DNA from: Pedobacter sp. PAMC26386
GTDB lineage: Bacteria; Bacteroidota; Bacteroidia; Sphingobacteriales; Sphingobacteriaceae
NCBI GenBank assembly: GCA_014302835.1
Contig: CP060294.1
Span: 3,063,067-3,127,066 of the forward strand
Length of the DNA: 64,000 nt
Reading direction: 5' to 3'
In this document: positions 25,008 to 33,901 of the stretch, one piece after another
How the letters are laid out: the number at the start of each line of letters is the position of its first letter
Position numbering within the stretch: the first letter of the stretch is position 1
Position numbers and translations under genes: made by a program
Notes under the pieces: generated by a model
What the model was told of the DNA's origin: nothing
The model's database searches: none
Seen by the model: only the letters and a program-made list of their open reading frames with translations

Positions 25008-28000
25008 TTAAAAGGTAAGTTGAACACCTAAATTCCAGACACGCGGTCTTGGCGTAGAAAAGAAATCCAGATTCTGTGAGAAGGAAGCATTTGAACCATA
25101 AGTCTGGTTAAACGTATCTACTTCAGGATCATAACCAGTATATTTTGTAATAATAAACAGATTTTGAACGTTTGCATAGATTCTCAAACGCTTTATATTC
25201 AATTTTTCGTTAATGGCGGCTGGCAAAGTGTAACCAACAATAAAGTTCTGACCACGAATAAAGGATCCATCTTCTACCCACCACGTATCAAAATGTGAAT
25301 CCTGGGCAAATTTATAATTACGTACCTGGGAAATAGAAGTATTTTGATTTTGTGGTGTCCAGGCGTTTAAAACCGTTGCCAAGCTGTTTGAGATCGTTTG
25401 TCTGTCTTCAGTAGAGTGTTTAAAGTTAGCTGCTGTATTTACGCCCTGAACAAAACGGATATCAAAGGCTAAGTCCCAGTTTTTATACTTAAAACTACTG
25501 CTGAAAGTTCCTGTCCATTTCGGATAGGCCTGTCCAATAATACTGTAATTAACACTACCATCTGCATTGTAAAGATATTTTCTATCCCCAGGCTTCAATC
25601 CGTGTGACTGGGCTTCAGCTGCCTCAGCTTCACTATAAGTGCCCAAACGTGTCATCCCATAAAATGACCCGATTGGTTGTCCAACACGAACAACATAGTT
25701 CTGCCCCAAAAAGTTCGGACCAGGAAAAATATCAGCATTACCATCGTTTAATTTAATTACTTTATTCTTATTTGCAGAGAACAGGAAGCTGGTTGACCAG
25801 GTAAAGTTTTCAGTCTTCACATTGACTGTGTTCAGACTAATTTCTATCCCAGAGTTTCTAACTGAACCCACATTTTTATAAACGTTGGCATTAGTAAAAC
25901 CTGCTGACCACGGAATTGGTGTCTGCAACAATAAGTCTTTAGTGACACGATTGTAATAATCTAAGGTCAAGTTAATTCTATCATTGAACATGCCCAGTTC
26001 TACACCTGCATCAGCCTGAATAGACCTTTCCCATTTCAAATCAGGATTACCAATATAACTAGGTAATAATGAAGATTGCGCTTGTCCACCCAATACTGTT
26101 GTATTCGGCTGAATTTGTGCCAGTGAGCGCGCTTGTCCGATTTCCTGGTTACCTGAAGTACCATAACTTGCACGGATCTTTAAATTAGAAACGGTTTTGC
26201 TCCCTTTCAGAAAATCTTCTTCAGAAACTTTCCATGCAGCACCTACAGATGGGAAAAATGCATATTTATTATTTACCCCGAATCTTGATGAACCATCATA
26301 ACGGCCAGTAGCTGTAAAAAGATATTTATCATCAAGGCTATAATTTAGCCTTGCATAAAATGAACTTAAAGCTGATTTAGTATCGTAAGATTCACTGGCT
26401 GATTTTACCGATCCAGCCTGAAGATAATGATATTGAAAGATATCATCTATAAAATTTTGTGTTTCTGCACGAACTCTTTCATAGCCTGTCTGCTGCAAAG
26501 ATGCCCCTAATAAGGCGGTCAATTTCTGACGGTCATTGATCTTTTTGTTCCATGTTAAATAATTCTCCGTCTGCCAGTAATAGTTATCATAAGCATTGAT
26601 ATTAGCTACACCACCCTGATCAGCAGATAAATGTTGCAGATTTTGAGAAGAAAAGAAATTATTTTTGTTTGAACTCAGGTTATATCCAAAATCCGTTTTA
26701 AAATCAAGTTCACTGGTAATATGAAATAACCCATAAACATTACCCAGCATCTGAAGCGTATTATTAATCGTATACCTGTTATTTGCAATATCAATCGGAT
26801 TGGGTGCCCCTTCTAAACCATCAATATCAAAATTACCCGCATAAATACCGTTTGGATATTTTATCGGTACAAGTGGTACTTCTTCTGATACTGCCCTTGC
26901 TACGTTCAAACTTCCGTTACCATCAGTAACCAAACGCTGTATACTACGGATCAGGTTTACGTTACCACCAACTTTTAACCAGCTTTTAACATCGTTATCC
27001 AAGGTCATCTTCACAGAATAACGCTTAAAACCTGAGGTTGGAGCCAGTCCCTTCTGGTTCAAATAACCCAATGATAAACTGTAAAGCGTCTTTTCGTTAC
27101 CACCTTGTAAATTCAATTGGTGATTTTGGGAAAAAGCTGGCTTATAGGTTTCTTTCTCCCAGTTTGTATCGTAAAGAGGCTTGTTATTCGTATCAAATAA
27201 CATAGGGTAATTCGCATAATTAAGTAGTTTTGGAGGAGTCCATACACCACCTGCCGGGTCAAATTTCTGACCATTTGCAAAAGCCTGATTATAAACTTGT
27301 ATAAATTCAGCTGAATTTAATGTACGTACGTGTCTGTAAAGCTCACTCACGTTGGCATTCGCTTCGTAACTAATTTGCGTGCCATCTCTTCTACCGCGTT
27401 TAGTGGTAATCATGATAACTCCATTTGCACCACGGGAACCGTAAATTGCAGTAGAAGAAGCATCCTTCAGGACCTCTAATGACGCTACATCATTTGGGTT
27501 AATTGAGTTGGGATCAACACCGGCAACTCCATCAATCACATATAAAGGATCAATATTGGAGTTGATAGAACCAATTCCACGTACACGTACTTTGGCAGCG
27601 GTACCTGGAGCAGCACTATTCAAACTAACCTCAACACCGGCAATTTTACCTTGCAGTGCCTGAGATATATTTGCTACAGGTTTGTCCATTAGCTGTTCTC
27701 CTTTGATCGTCGCAACAGCTCCGGTCAAATCTGATTTCTTGACTGTACCATAGCCTATAACGACTACTTCGTTCAGATTATCAGCCTTTTCTTCTAACTG
27801 GATATTGATTACACTTCTGCCAGTTACATTTCTCTCCTGGCTTGCAAATCCTGTTGAAGAGAAGACCAGGATAACCTGATCATTGGCCAGCTGTATCTGG
27901 TAATTTCCACCTGCGTCAGTTATGGCTCCGCCAGCGGCGCCCTTTACTTTGATACTAACGCCGGGGATTGGTAAATTATCTTTTGAGCCGGTGACTTTCC

Positions 28001-28076
28001 CCGTTACTTTAATTTGTGCCATCGCCTGCAAACAGAGCAGGGAGAGCAGGATTGAGTAAATAAACGCTTTTTTCAT
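25008..28076 (-). CDS. SusC/RagA TonB-dependent transporter without STN domain (second locus)
   Basis: The protein has 1022 residues: signal peptide (ending near LQAMAQ), carboxypeptidase-regulatory-like domain (about 22-100, GKVTGSKDNLPIPGVSIKVKG), TonB-box region NEVVVIGYGTVKKSDLTGA, plug (PLYVIDGVAGVD, SRGANGVIMITTKRG) and barrel ending in WNLGVQLTF. It lacks the STN domain of the first SusC, which fits the absence of a sigma/FecR pair here and the presence of a GntR regulator instead. It lies between the glycosidase (69 bp upstream) and SusD. Confidence 0.95.
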   Translation of the reverse strand: MKKAFIYSILLSLLCLQAMAQIKVTGKVTGSKDNLPIPGVSIKVKGAAGGAITDAGGNYQIQLANDQVILVFSSTGFASQERNVTGRSVINIQLEEKADNLNEVVVIGYGTVKKSDLTGAVATIKGEQLMDKPVANISQALQGKIAGVEVSLNSAAPGTAAKVRVRGIGSINSNIDPLYVIDGVAGVDPNSINPNDVASLEVLKDASSTAIYGSRGANGVIMITTKRGRRDGTQISYEANANVSELYRHVRTLNSAEFIQVYNQAFANGQKFDPAGGVWTPPKLLNYANYPMLFDTNNKPLYDTNWEKETYKPAFSQNHQLNLQGGNEKTLYSLSLGYLNQKGLAPTSGFKRYSVKMTLDNDVKSWLKVGGNVNLIRSIQRLVTDGNGSLNVARAVSEEVPLVPIKYPNGIYAGNFDIDGLEGAPNPIDIANNRYTINNTLQMLGNVYGLFHITSELDFKTDFGYNLSSNKNNFFSSQNLQHLSADQGGVANINAYDNYYWQTENYLTWNKKINDRQKLTALLGASLQQTGYERVRAETQNFIDDIFQYHYLQAGSVKSASESYDTKSALSSFYARLNYSLDDKYLFTATGRYDGSSRFGVNNKYAFFPSVGAAWKVSEEDFLKGSKTVSNLKIRASYGTSGNQEIGQARSLAQIQPNTTVLGGQAQSSLLPSYIGNPDLKWERSIQADAGVELGMFNDRINLTLDYYNRVTKDLLLQTPIPWSAGFTNANVYKNVGSVRNSGIEISLNTVNVKTENFTWSTSFLFSANKNKVIKLNDGNADIFPGPNFLGQNYVVRVGQPIGSFYGMTRLGTYSEAEAAEAQSHGLKPGDRKYLYNADGSVNYSIIGQAYPKWTGTFSSSFKYKNWDLAFDIRFVQGVNTAANFKHSTEDRQTISNSLATVLNAWTPQNQNTSISQVRNYKFAQDSHFDTWWVEDGSFIRGQNFIVGYTLPAAINEKLNIKRLRIYANVQNLFIITKYTGYDPEVDTFNQTYGSNASFSQNLDFFSTPRPRVWNLGVQLTF

Positions 28077-28145
28077 AATTTGGTTTTTTAGTTTTTAGGT
28101 GTGGTTATACTCTAGTTTAAAAGCTATTCAACTGTATTACTATGG

Positions 28146-29441
28146 CTAATTTTTAGCCGCCCATTTCCTTAACGTGTCAACCGCGTCAAATAAAACACCC
28201 GCCTCACCTCTAAAATCACCAGATCCTTTAGCCTCTCCGGTTTGCACATTGTACCACTCATAAAATCCTTTATGCGCGATTGCACGATCTACCATAGGTA
28301 TTAATTCGGCATAAGCTTCTTTGATCAGGTCATGGGTGACCAATCCATTAATCATCCGGCCACCAAACCAGGTCCAGTCCCCGCCGTTTTGATAAGAATA
28401 AGGCAGCATATTTGGAAATTCACTTTCCGGATAAGGTGGAGAAACTGTAAAACCAATTGTGGCGTACTTCTCTTTTGAGGCAGCAACTACAATTTGACGG
28501 TTAATATTTTCAACTTCTTTTTTAGTATTAAAACCGGCCAGAACAGCACACACAGATCCACCGGAATACAAGATTTTGTCTTCATCAAATGTTTTTGAAA
28601 ATGGACTACCATCCAAGTACAAATGAGGTCTGTATTTCTGACTCTCCGGCATCCACAAATATTTTCGGACATTAGTTTTAATACTGCCCGCTAAAGCAGC
28701 CCAATCTTTTTGCGTTTGATAACCTTTAGGTTTCATGGTCAGGAAATCGTTAATCGCGATTACAAACATGGCATTATCATAAATATCGATAGCCCATTTA
28801 GTATGTGCGTTAATCGCCACACCCCAACCCTTTTCAGGTTGTACATCTCCCCAGTCAATTGTTGTAGCACCTGTTACCAGACCATATTTCTCAGACCACC
28901 TGTCTTTTAAAAGGTACAAAAAAGAACTTTCTATTCTTTGCAAAATGGTTTTAGCTCCAATGCGTTCAGAAAGTATTGATACATCACCAGTAGCGTCAAT
29001 GTATTTTTTAACCGCTTGCACCAGAGAAGTCTCCTGATCTGTTTCTACAGTATTTTTGTGCGCTGCCCATCCCGGAAGTAAGGACGAATACCGGTACTTA
29101 TAGCCACCGTTTGCTTTCGCACTATCAACTACGCCATCTACAATATTTCCATCTTCACCCTGAATTTTAAAAAACATCAGGAGCATTGTTCTGACTTTTT
29201 CTTTGGACTGTATTTTTAAAGACCCCTTGATAAAAGTATTAAAATCTCTGATCCAGACTTCATCATAAGATGTACCAGCAGAAAATCCAGTAAGTAATTT
29301 GATTGCTCTGGCCTGAATAGTATCTAAACGGCTATCGGAACGGATTGATTTGGCTAGTGCTGCTCTTTCTGCTACCTGAGCGGTAGATTTCAGATTAAAA
29401 AAACAAAAAACAGCAGAAAAAAAGAGTAAAGATTTTTTCAT
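28146..29441 (-). CDS. Putative (alpha/alpha)6-barrel glycosidase, exported
   Basis: A 431-residue protein with a signal peptide ending near KSTAQ. The rest looks like a six-hairpin glycosidase: SYDEVWIRDFNTFIKG (about 60-75), TDQETSLVQAVKKYI, TTIDWGDVQPEKGWG (about 195), NGGDWTWFGGRMINGL near residue 365, and Asp/Glu residues in these motifs that could be catalytic. The pattern is reminiscent of amylo-alpha-1,6-glucosidase/GH63-like enzymes, but I cannot place it in a family with certainty. It is the first gene of the SusCD operon, behind a clear promoter and operator, so it should act on the glycan that the SusCD pair imports. Confidence 0.7.
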   Translation of the reverse strand: MKKSLLFFSAVFCFFNLKSTAQVAERAALAKSIRSDSRLDTIQARAIKLLTGFSAGTSYDEVWIRDFNTFIKGSLKIQSKEKVRTMLLMFFKIQGEDGNIVDGVVDSAKANGGYKYRYSSLLPGWAAHKNTVETDQETSLVQAVKKYIDATGDVSILSERIGAKTILQRIESSFLYLLKDRWSEKYGLVTGATTIDWGDVQPEKGWGVAINAHTKWAIDIYDNAMFVIAINDFLTMKPKGYQTQKDWAALAGSIKTNVRKYLWMPESQKYRPHLYLDGSPFSKTFDEDKILYSGGSVCAVLAGFNTKKEVENINRQIVVAASKEKYATIGFTVSPPYPESEFPNMLPYSYQNGGDWTWFGGRMINGLVTHDLIKEAYAELIPMVDRAIAHKGFYEWYNVQTGEAKGSGDFRGEAGVLFDAVDTLRKWAAKN

Positions 29442-29532
29442 TCAGTTTTATTTAAATAAGATAAATAAAAGCTTCCACACTCCACTTTTAAGGAGAAAGG
29501 TGGTCGCCGTTTATACTTGGTTGGTTAATAGT

Positions 29533-29569
29533 TATGTACAAACATAGAAGTATTCTAGTTATTTCCAAA
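29533..29569 (-). promoter_or_regulatory. Promoter and GntR-type operator for the glycosidase-susCD operon
   Basis: On the minus strand, TTTG (29569-29566), 19 nt and TATGTTTG (29546-29539) form a full-match Bacteroidota promoter. The -7 box lies inside an inverted repeat: read on the plus strand, TATGT-ACAA-ACATA spans 29533-29546. The expected start of transcription is near 29532, about 90 nt before the coding start. On the minus strand the -7/operator sequence TATGTTTGTACAT differs at one base from that at 30625-30637. Confidence 0.7.
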
Positions 29570-29777
29570 TTTTAAATGATATTTTTTCGAGATGGTAAAA
29601 CGTTTAGTCAATATCTTTTCAGGTTTTAGTTATTTAGTTATTATTCAAGTTATAACAACCCAAAGTAGCATTAGCAACACTTAGTTTTTCGTCTATCTGG
29701 TATTCTTGTTCATTAGTCTTAACTCCTCTGGGGAATAGTTCAAAATTACAATACAGACATAGATACCTACATTCCTA

Positions 29778-29810
29778 TTTGCTATGTACACATTAAAAAG
29801 CTTATTTTTA
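29778..29810 (+). promoter_or_regulatory. Putative autoregulated gntR promoter
   Basis: TTTG at 29778-29781, 21 nt and TATTTTTA at 29803-29810 (7 of 8 matches to TAnnTTTG). Between the boxes lies ATGT-AC-ACAT (29784-29793), a shorter-spaced relative of the two ATGT-N4-ACAT dyads in this region. The 400-bp spacer 29442-29841 otherwise holds only the divergent promoter; no ORF was found in it. Confidence 0.45.
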
Positions 29811-29841
29811 CAGTCGATAATCGAATCAAAGTAATCCGACC

Positions 29842-30576
29842 ATGAATATTTCTATTGACCATAAAAGTCATATCCCACTTCACATCCAGGCTGAACTACT
29901 CCTTAGAGAGCTGATAAAAGACCCAGCTTATCAAGCAGGCAAATTATTGCCTAATGAGGTAGACCTTGCAAAAAAACTGGCCATCTCCAGAACAACACTT
30001 CGTCAAGCCTTGAACAAATTGGTTTATGAAGAATTACTGGTTAGAAAAAAAGGATATGGAACAAAGGTAGCCCCTTCAAAAATTAGCTCAAAATCAATGA
30101 ATTGGCTTAGTTTTTCACAAGAAATGAAAGCAAGAGGCATCCCTGTTAAAAATTATGAACTTCATTTGAGCTGGGTATATCCGGATGAACAAACAGCTAA
30201 TTTTTTTGATATCAAAACAGATAAAAAGATCCTGAAATTAGAGCGTTTACGTGGTGGGTCAGATAGTGCATTCGTTTACTTCATCTCCTATTTTCATCCT
30301 AGAATCGGCCTTACAGGAGAAGAAGATTTTAAAAAGCCTTTGTATGAAATGCTGGAATCAGAACATTCAGTAATTGCCAATTTATCTAAAGAAGAGATTA
30401 GTGCAATCGCTGCGAATAAATTTACTGCTGGAAAATTAGAACTCGAAACAGGAAGCCCTATTTTATTCAGAAAGAGATTTGTATATGATCAGGGTGAGCG
30501 CGCAATGGAGTATAACTTAGGTTATTACAAAGCTGAGAGCTTTATTTACACGGTAGAGAGCCGTAGAAATAGCTAG
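29842..30576 (+). CDS. GntR-family transcriptional regulator (HutC/UTRA type)
   Basis: A 244-residue protein. The N-terminal winged helix (about 8-75) has PLHIQAELLLRELI, GKLLPNEVDLAKKLAISRTTLRQALNKLV and RKKGYGTKV. The C-terminal UTRA ligand-binding domain (about 95-240) has FFDIKTDKKILKLERLRGG, a YFISYFHP stretch and FRKRFVYDQGERAMEYNLGYY. Regulators of this group bind dyad operators and are released by sugar phosphates or related metabolites. It is divergent from the glycosidase-susCD operon and upstream of the isomerase-like gene; dyads near all three promoters suggest that it controls them and itself. The effector is unknown; a hexose phosphate is a reasonable guess. Confidence 0.92.
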   Translation: MNISIDHKSHIPLHIQAELLLRELIKDPAYQAGKLLPNEVDLAKKLAISRTTLRQALNKLVYEELLVRKKGYGTKVAPSKISSKSMNWLSFSQEMKARGIPVKNYELHLSWVYPDEQTANFFDIKTDKKILKLERLRGGSDSAFVYFISYFHPRIGLTGEEDFKKPLYEMLESEHSVIANLSKEEISAIAANKFTAGKLELETGSPILFRKRFVYDQGERAMEYNLGYYKAESFIYTVESRRNS

Positions 30577-30601
30577 ATATTTATAGAATAAAAAAAGGTT
30601 G

Positions 30602-30637
30602 TTGAATATTTAAACGAAATGTCATATGTTTGGACAT
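30602..30637 (+). promoter_or_regulatory. Promoter and GntR-type operator for the isomerase-like gene
   Basis: TTG (30602-30604), 20 nt and TATGTTTG (30625-30632) form a full-match promoter. The dyad ATGT-TTGG-ACAT (30626-30637) overlaps the -7 box. Transcription would begin near 30638, so the ATG at 30626, which lies within the promoter, cannot be the start; the ATG at 30659 is used instead. Confidence 0.7.
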
Positions 30638-30658
30638 TATAACATAATACCAAACAGA

Positions 30659-32464
30659 ATGACTGCTAACAACAAAGACGTAATCAATACCGATATCAAT
30701 TTGCTGCGCAACACAACGCAATTTATTATTCCAGAGAAAAAAGCAAAAGTAACGCAGCATGGGTATGATATCTACCCTACTTTTAAAATCGAGGGATCCG
30801 TTCATCGTGATTTCGGCAGTCTGTCGCAATGGATCATCAGTCAGAATAAAAATGTAGTGATTGATGGTTATTCTGGCGTCTGCTGGGATATGTTTAGAAT
30901 CCAACTCGATCAGCAGTTAATCCAGCATGGTAAAAAAGCACATTGGATTAACATCGATACTACTTTAAAGCCATCAGAAGAGATTGATAGTTTAATTGAA
31001 GATCATCTTCAACTAAATGACCCTGTATTTGGCAAATTGTACGAAGGAGAGTTAAGAGACTTCTTTAATGCCGGTCAATTGAATTCAATTACAGTATCAG
31101 CACATGAACTTACTATTATTTACGGTTGTGGTGCAGCATTAACAGCCATTGATGCAAAGATCATTTATATTGATGTACCTAAAAACGAGATTCAGTTCCG
31201 TTCCAGAGCAGGTCATATTTACAACCTGGGTGCGGTAGAAACGGCCGAGCCCAAAATGCAGTATAAACGGTTTTACTTTATTGACTGGCCAGTTTTAAAC
31301 AAGCATAAACAACAATTACTGGCTAACATTGACATTATTGTTGATGAACAAAGGATTACTGAAATCTCCTGGATGAGTGGCAAAGATCTGCATGCAGCAT
31401 TAACCAAAATGTCAATGCACCATTTCAGAGCAAGACCGTGGTTTGAACCGGGTGTCTGGGGTGGTCAATGGATCAAAAAAAACATACAAGGCCTAAATCA
31501 GGATGTTGTAAACTATGCCTGGTCGTTTGAGTTAATTTCACCCGAAAACGGGATACTACTGGAAGATGAAGGCAAAATGCTGGAGGTTTCCTTTGACCTG
31601 CTTCTTTTTCATAACTGCAAAGCTATTTTGGGTACAGCGGCAAAACGTTTCGGCTATAATTTCCCCATACGTTTTGATTTTCTGGACACGATAGCGGGTG
31701 ATAAATTATCCCTGCAATGCCACCCTTCTGTAGCTTATACCAAAGAACATTTTGGTCAAGACTTTACACAGGACGAAACCTATTATATATTGGATCATAA
31801 AAAGGACGCAGAAGTATATCTGGGCTTTCAGGAAAACATCAATAAAGAAGAGTTCAGGCTGGTTTTAGAAGATAGTTTTATACACAGCAAACCTGTTTCA
31901 GTAGAAAAATATGTACAAACATTTAAATCACAAAAACATGATCTTTTCCTGATTCCAAACGGCACTGTTCACAGTTCAGGTACAAACAACCTGGTGCTGG
32001 AAATCAGTGCAACTCCTTATATTTTTACCTTTAAAATGTATGATTGGTTGCGTCCTGATTTGAATGGAAAACCACGCCCATTAAATATTGACCGCGCTTT
32101 TGCTAACCTGAACTTTGATAGAAAAGGAGAAAATGTTCGTGACACCCTAATTTCGAAACAAACTGTAATCAAGCAGGGCGATGACTGGCAGGTGGTTAAC
32201 CTGGCTACACACCCCGATCACTTTTACGCCATTCAGCGTTACGAATTTGACACTATTATTGAAGCCCGTACAGAAGGTCAGTGCCATGTTTTGAGCCTGG
32301 TAGAAGGCGATTATATTGTCGTAAAAACCGGCGAACTGGAACAGGAGATTCATTATGCAGAAACTTTTATTATTCCCGCAGATGCAGTCCAATATCAGCT
32401 CATCAATAAAAATAAAGGTCGTGCAAAAGTGATCACTGCCTTTGTAAAAGAAGAATGTTGTTAA
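30659..32464 (+). CDS. Class I mannose-6-phosphate isomerase-like protein with degenerate kinase-like N-terminal domain
   Basis: The protein has 601 residues from the ATG at 30659; the upstream ATG at 30626 is inside the promoter. The N-terminal part (about 55-235) resembles a uridine-kinase-type P-loop domain, but the Walker A position reads GYSGVCWD, without the Gly-Lys-Ser/Thr needed to bind phosphate. The C-terminal part (about 255-590) is a type I phosphomannose-isomerase cupin. It retains the zinc ligands: Gln and His in SLQCHPS (about 353-355), Glu in QDETYYIL (about 373) and His in IPNGTVHSS (about 438). It probably interconverts an aldose and a ketose phosphate, perhaps mannose-6-phosphate. 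It is 23 bp ahead of a sugar porter, in a GntR-type operon. Confidence 0.85.
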   Translation: MTANNKDVINTDINLLRNTTQFIIPEKKAKVTQHGYDIYPTFKIEGSVHRDFGSLSQWIISQNKNVVIDGYSGVCWDMFRIQLDQQLIQHGKKAHWINIDTTLKPSEEIDSLIEDHLQLNDPVFGKLYEGELRDFFNAGQLNSITVSAHELTIIYGCGAALTAIDAKIIYIDVPKNEIQFRSRAGHIYNLGAVETAEPKMQYKRFYFIDWPVLNKHKQQLLANIDIIVDEQRITEISWMSGKDLHAALTKMSMHHFRARPWFEPGVWGGQWIKKNIQGLNQDVVNYAWSFELISPENGILLEDEGKMLEVSFDLLLFHNCKAILGTAAKRFGYNFPIRFDFLDTIAGDKLSLQCHPSVAYTKEHFGQDFTQDETYYILDHKKDAEVYLGFQENINKEEFRLVLEDSFIHSKPVSVEKYVQTFKSQKHDLFLIPNGTVHSSGTNNLVLEISATPYIFTFKMYDWLRPDLNGKPRPLNIDRAFANLNFDRKGENVRDTLISKQTVIKQGDDWQVVNLATHPDHFYAIQRYEFDTIIEARTEGQCHVLSLVEGDYIVVKTGELEQEIHYAETFIIPADAVQYQLINKNKGRAKVITAFVKEECC

Positions 32465-32487
32465 AATTGAATTAACATGAAACAACC

Positions 32488-33900
32488 ATGAACCTAAAAA
32501 CAGAACCACATTTGCCTGCTCAGAAATCAACTCTCTTTCTAATCGCCATTACTATGGTCGCCACATTGGGCGGTCTGCTTTTTGGCTTTGACATGGCTGT
32601 TATTTCAGGTGTATTACCTTTTGTAAAACAACAGTTTAGTTTATCACCTGCAGCAGAAGGCTGGTTTGTTTCCTCTGCATTGGTAGGCTGTATCATTGGC
32701 GTAGCCTTCGCTGGCGAATTAAGCGACCGGTTTGGAAGAAAAAAAATGCTGATGCTCGCGGCCATTTTATTTTTATTTTCTGCAATTGGTACTGCGGCAT
32801 CTGCCGATTATACACTTTTAATTCTTGCAAGGATGCTTGGCGGCATGGGTGTAGGTGTGGCGTCTATTGTTGCCCCCTTGTATATTTCAGAAATTGCTCC
32901 GTCTTCTATCCGGGGCCGCTTAGTAACCTTTTATCAACTTGCAATTACTGCGGGAATCTTAGTCGCTTACCTGACTAATGCTGGTTTACTCAACTTATCA
33001 TTAACTCATCGCGGTCAATCCTTAGGTAGTATCCTGGACTTTATCGTAATTAAAGAAGTATGGAGAGCAATGCTTGGTCTGGGAGTTATTCCATCACTGT
33101 TATTTTTAATGGGTTTGTTGTTCGTTCCAGAAAGTCCAAGATGGTTAATTCACCAGGGAAAAGAGCAGGAAGGAATTGATATATTAACCAGAATCAGTGG
33201 TGCCGCAAGTGCAGATGAAGCCATCAAACTGATCAAAAAAACACCCGCTAAAGAATCTGGTTCTTATAAAGAATTGTTTACTAAGGAAATGAGAAAGCCC
33301 TTGCTTATAGGCCTGCTGCTACCTTTATTTTCACAATTTAGCGGTATCAATGCCATTATTTATTATGGCCCCCGTATTTTGAATGATGCTGGCATCAATA
33401 TCAGCAATGCACTTTTAGGACAGATCATTTTTGGACTGGCTAATTTTCTCTTCACCTTAATTGCCGTTTGGAAAGTTGACAAAATGGGTCGCAGACCTCT
33501 CTATATTATCGGTTCGTTAGGCGCTACCCTTTCTTTGTTTTTCACCGGCTGGTGCTTTTATACAGGCGCAACAAACAATATTGCGCTAGTCATCAGTATT
33601 ATCCTATTTTTAGCTTGTTTCGCTTTTTCTATCGGCCCTTTAAAGTTTGTAATTGCTTCAGAAATCTTCCCGACAAGAATACGAGGAAGAGCAATGGGTT
33701 TAAGTATAATGGTAATGTGGACGGCAGATACCATTGTGGGTCAGCTCACCCCATTATTACTGGGTTCAGTTGGTGCAGCTACGACATTTTGGTTTTTTGC
33801 ATCCTGCTGTTTAGTCTCCTTCCTGGTGGTCTTTAAAATGGTTCCTGAAACCAAAGGAAAATCTTTAGAAGAAGTCCAGGAGCTATGGACAGGACACTAA
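32488..33900 (+). CDS. MFS sugar porter (sugar:H+ symporter family)
   Basis: A 470-residue, 12-helix transporter with sugar-porter signatures: GGLLFGFDMAVISG (about 29-42), DRFGRKK after TM2, ARMLGGMGVGVASIVAPLYISE in TM4-5, PESPRWL before the central loop, GINAIIYYGPRI in TM7, DKMGRRPL after TM8 and PETKGKSLEE at the C-terminus. These features match XylE/GalP-like proton symporters. It lies in the inner membrane and would import a monosaccharide released in the periplasm. It is co-transcribed with the isomerase-like gene (23-bp gap). The exact sugar is not readable; mannose, galactose, xylose or fucose are all possible. Confidence 0.93.
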   Translation: MNLKTEPHLPAQKSTLFLIAITMVATLGGLLFGFDMAVISGVLPFVKQQFSLSPAAEGWFVSSALVGCIIGVAFAGELSDRFGRKKMLMLAAILFLFSAIGTAASADYTLLILARMLGGMGVGVASIVAPLYISEIAPSSIRGRLVTFYQLAITAGILVAYLTNAGLLNLSLTHRGQSLGSILDFIVIKEVWRAMLGLGVIPSLLFLMGLLFVPESPRWLIHQGKEQEGIDILTRISGAASADEAIKLIKKTPAKESGSYKELFTKEMRKPLLIGLLLPLFSQFSGINAIIYYGPRILNDAGINISNALLGQIIFGLANFLFTLIAVWKVDKMGRRPLYIIGSLGATLSLFFTGWCFYTGATNNIALVISIILFLACFAFSIGPLKFVIASEIFPTRIRGRAMGLSIMVMWTADTIVGQLTPLLLGSVGAATTFWFFASCCLVSFLVVFKMVPETKGKSLEEVQELWTGH

Positions 33901-33901
33901 T

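Noticed and set aside
29596..29607. TAAAACGTTTAG as a second LacI-type operator
   Set aside because: Only 5 of 8 positions agree between halves and it lies outside the promoter boxes.
30626..30658. Upstream ATG for the isomerase-like gene
   Set aside because: It lies within the -7 box and operator, upstream of the predicted transcript start.
30581..30904. Minus-strand ORF opposite the isomerase-like gene
   Set aside because: It is a shadow of the coding frame on the other strand and has no recognisable domain or context.
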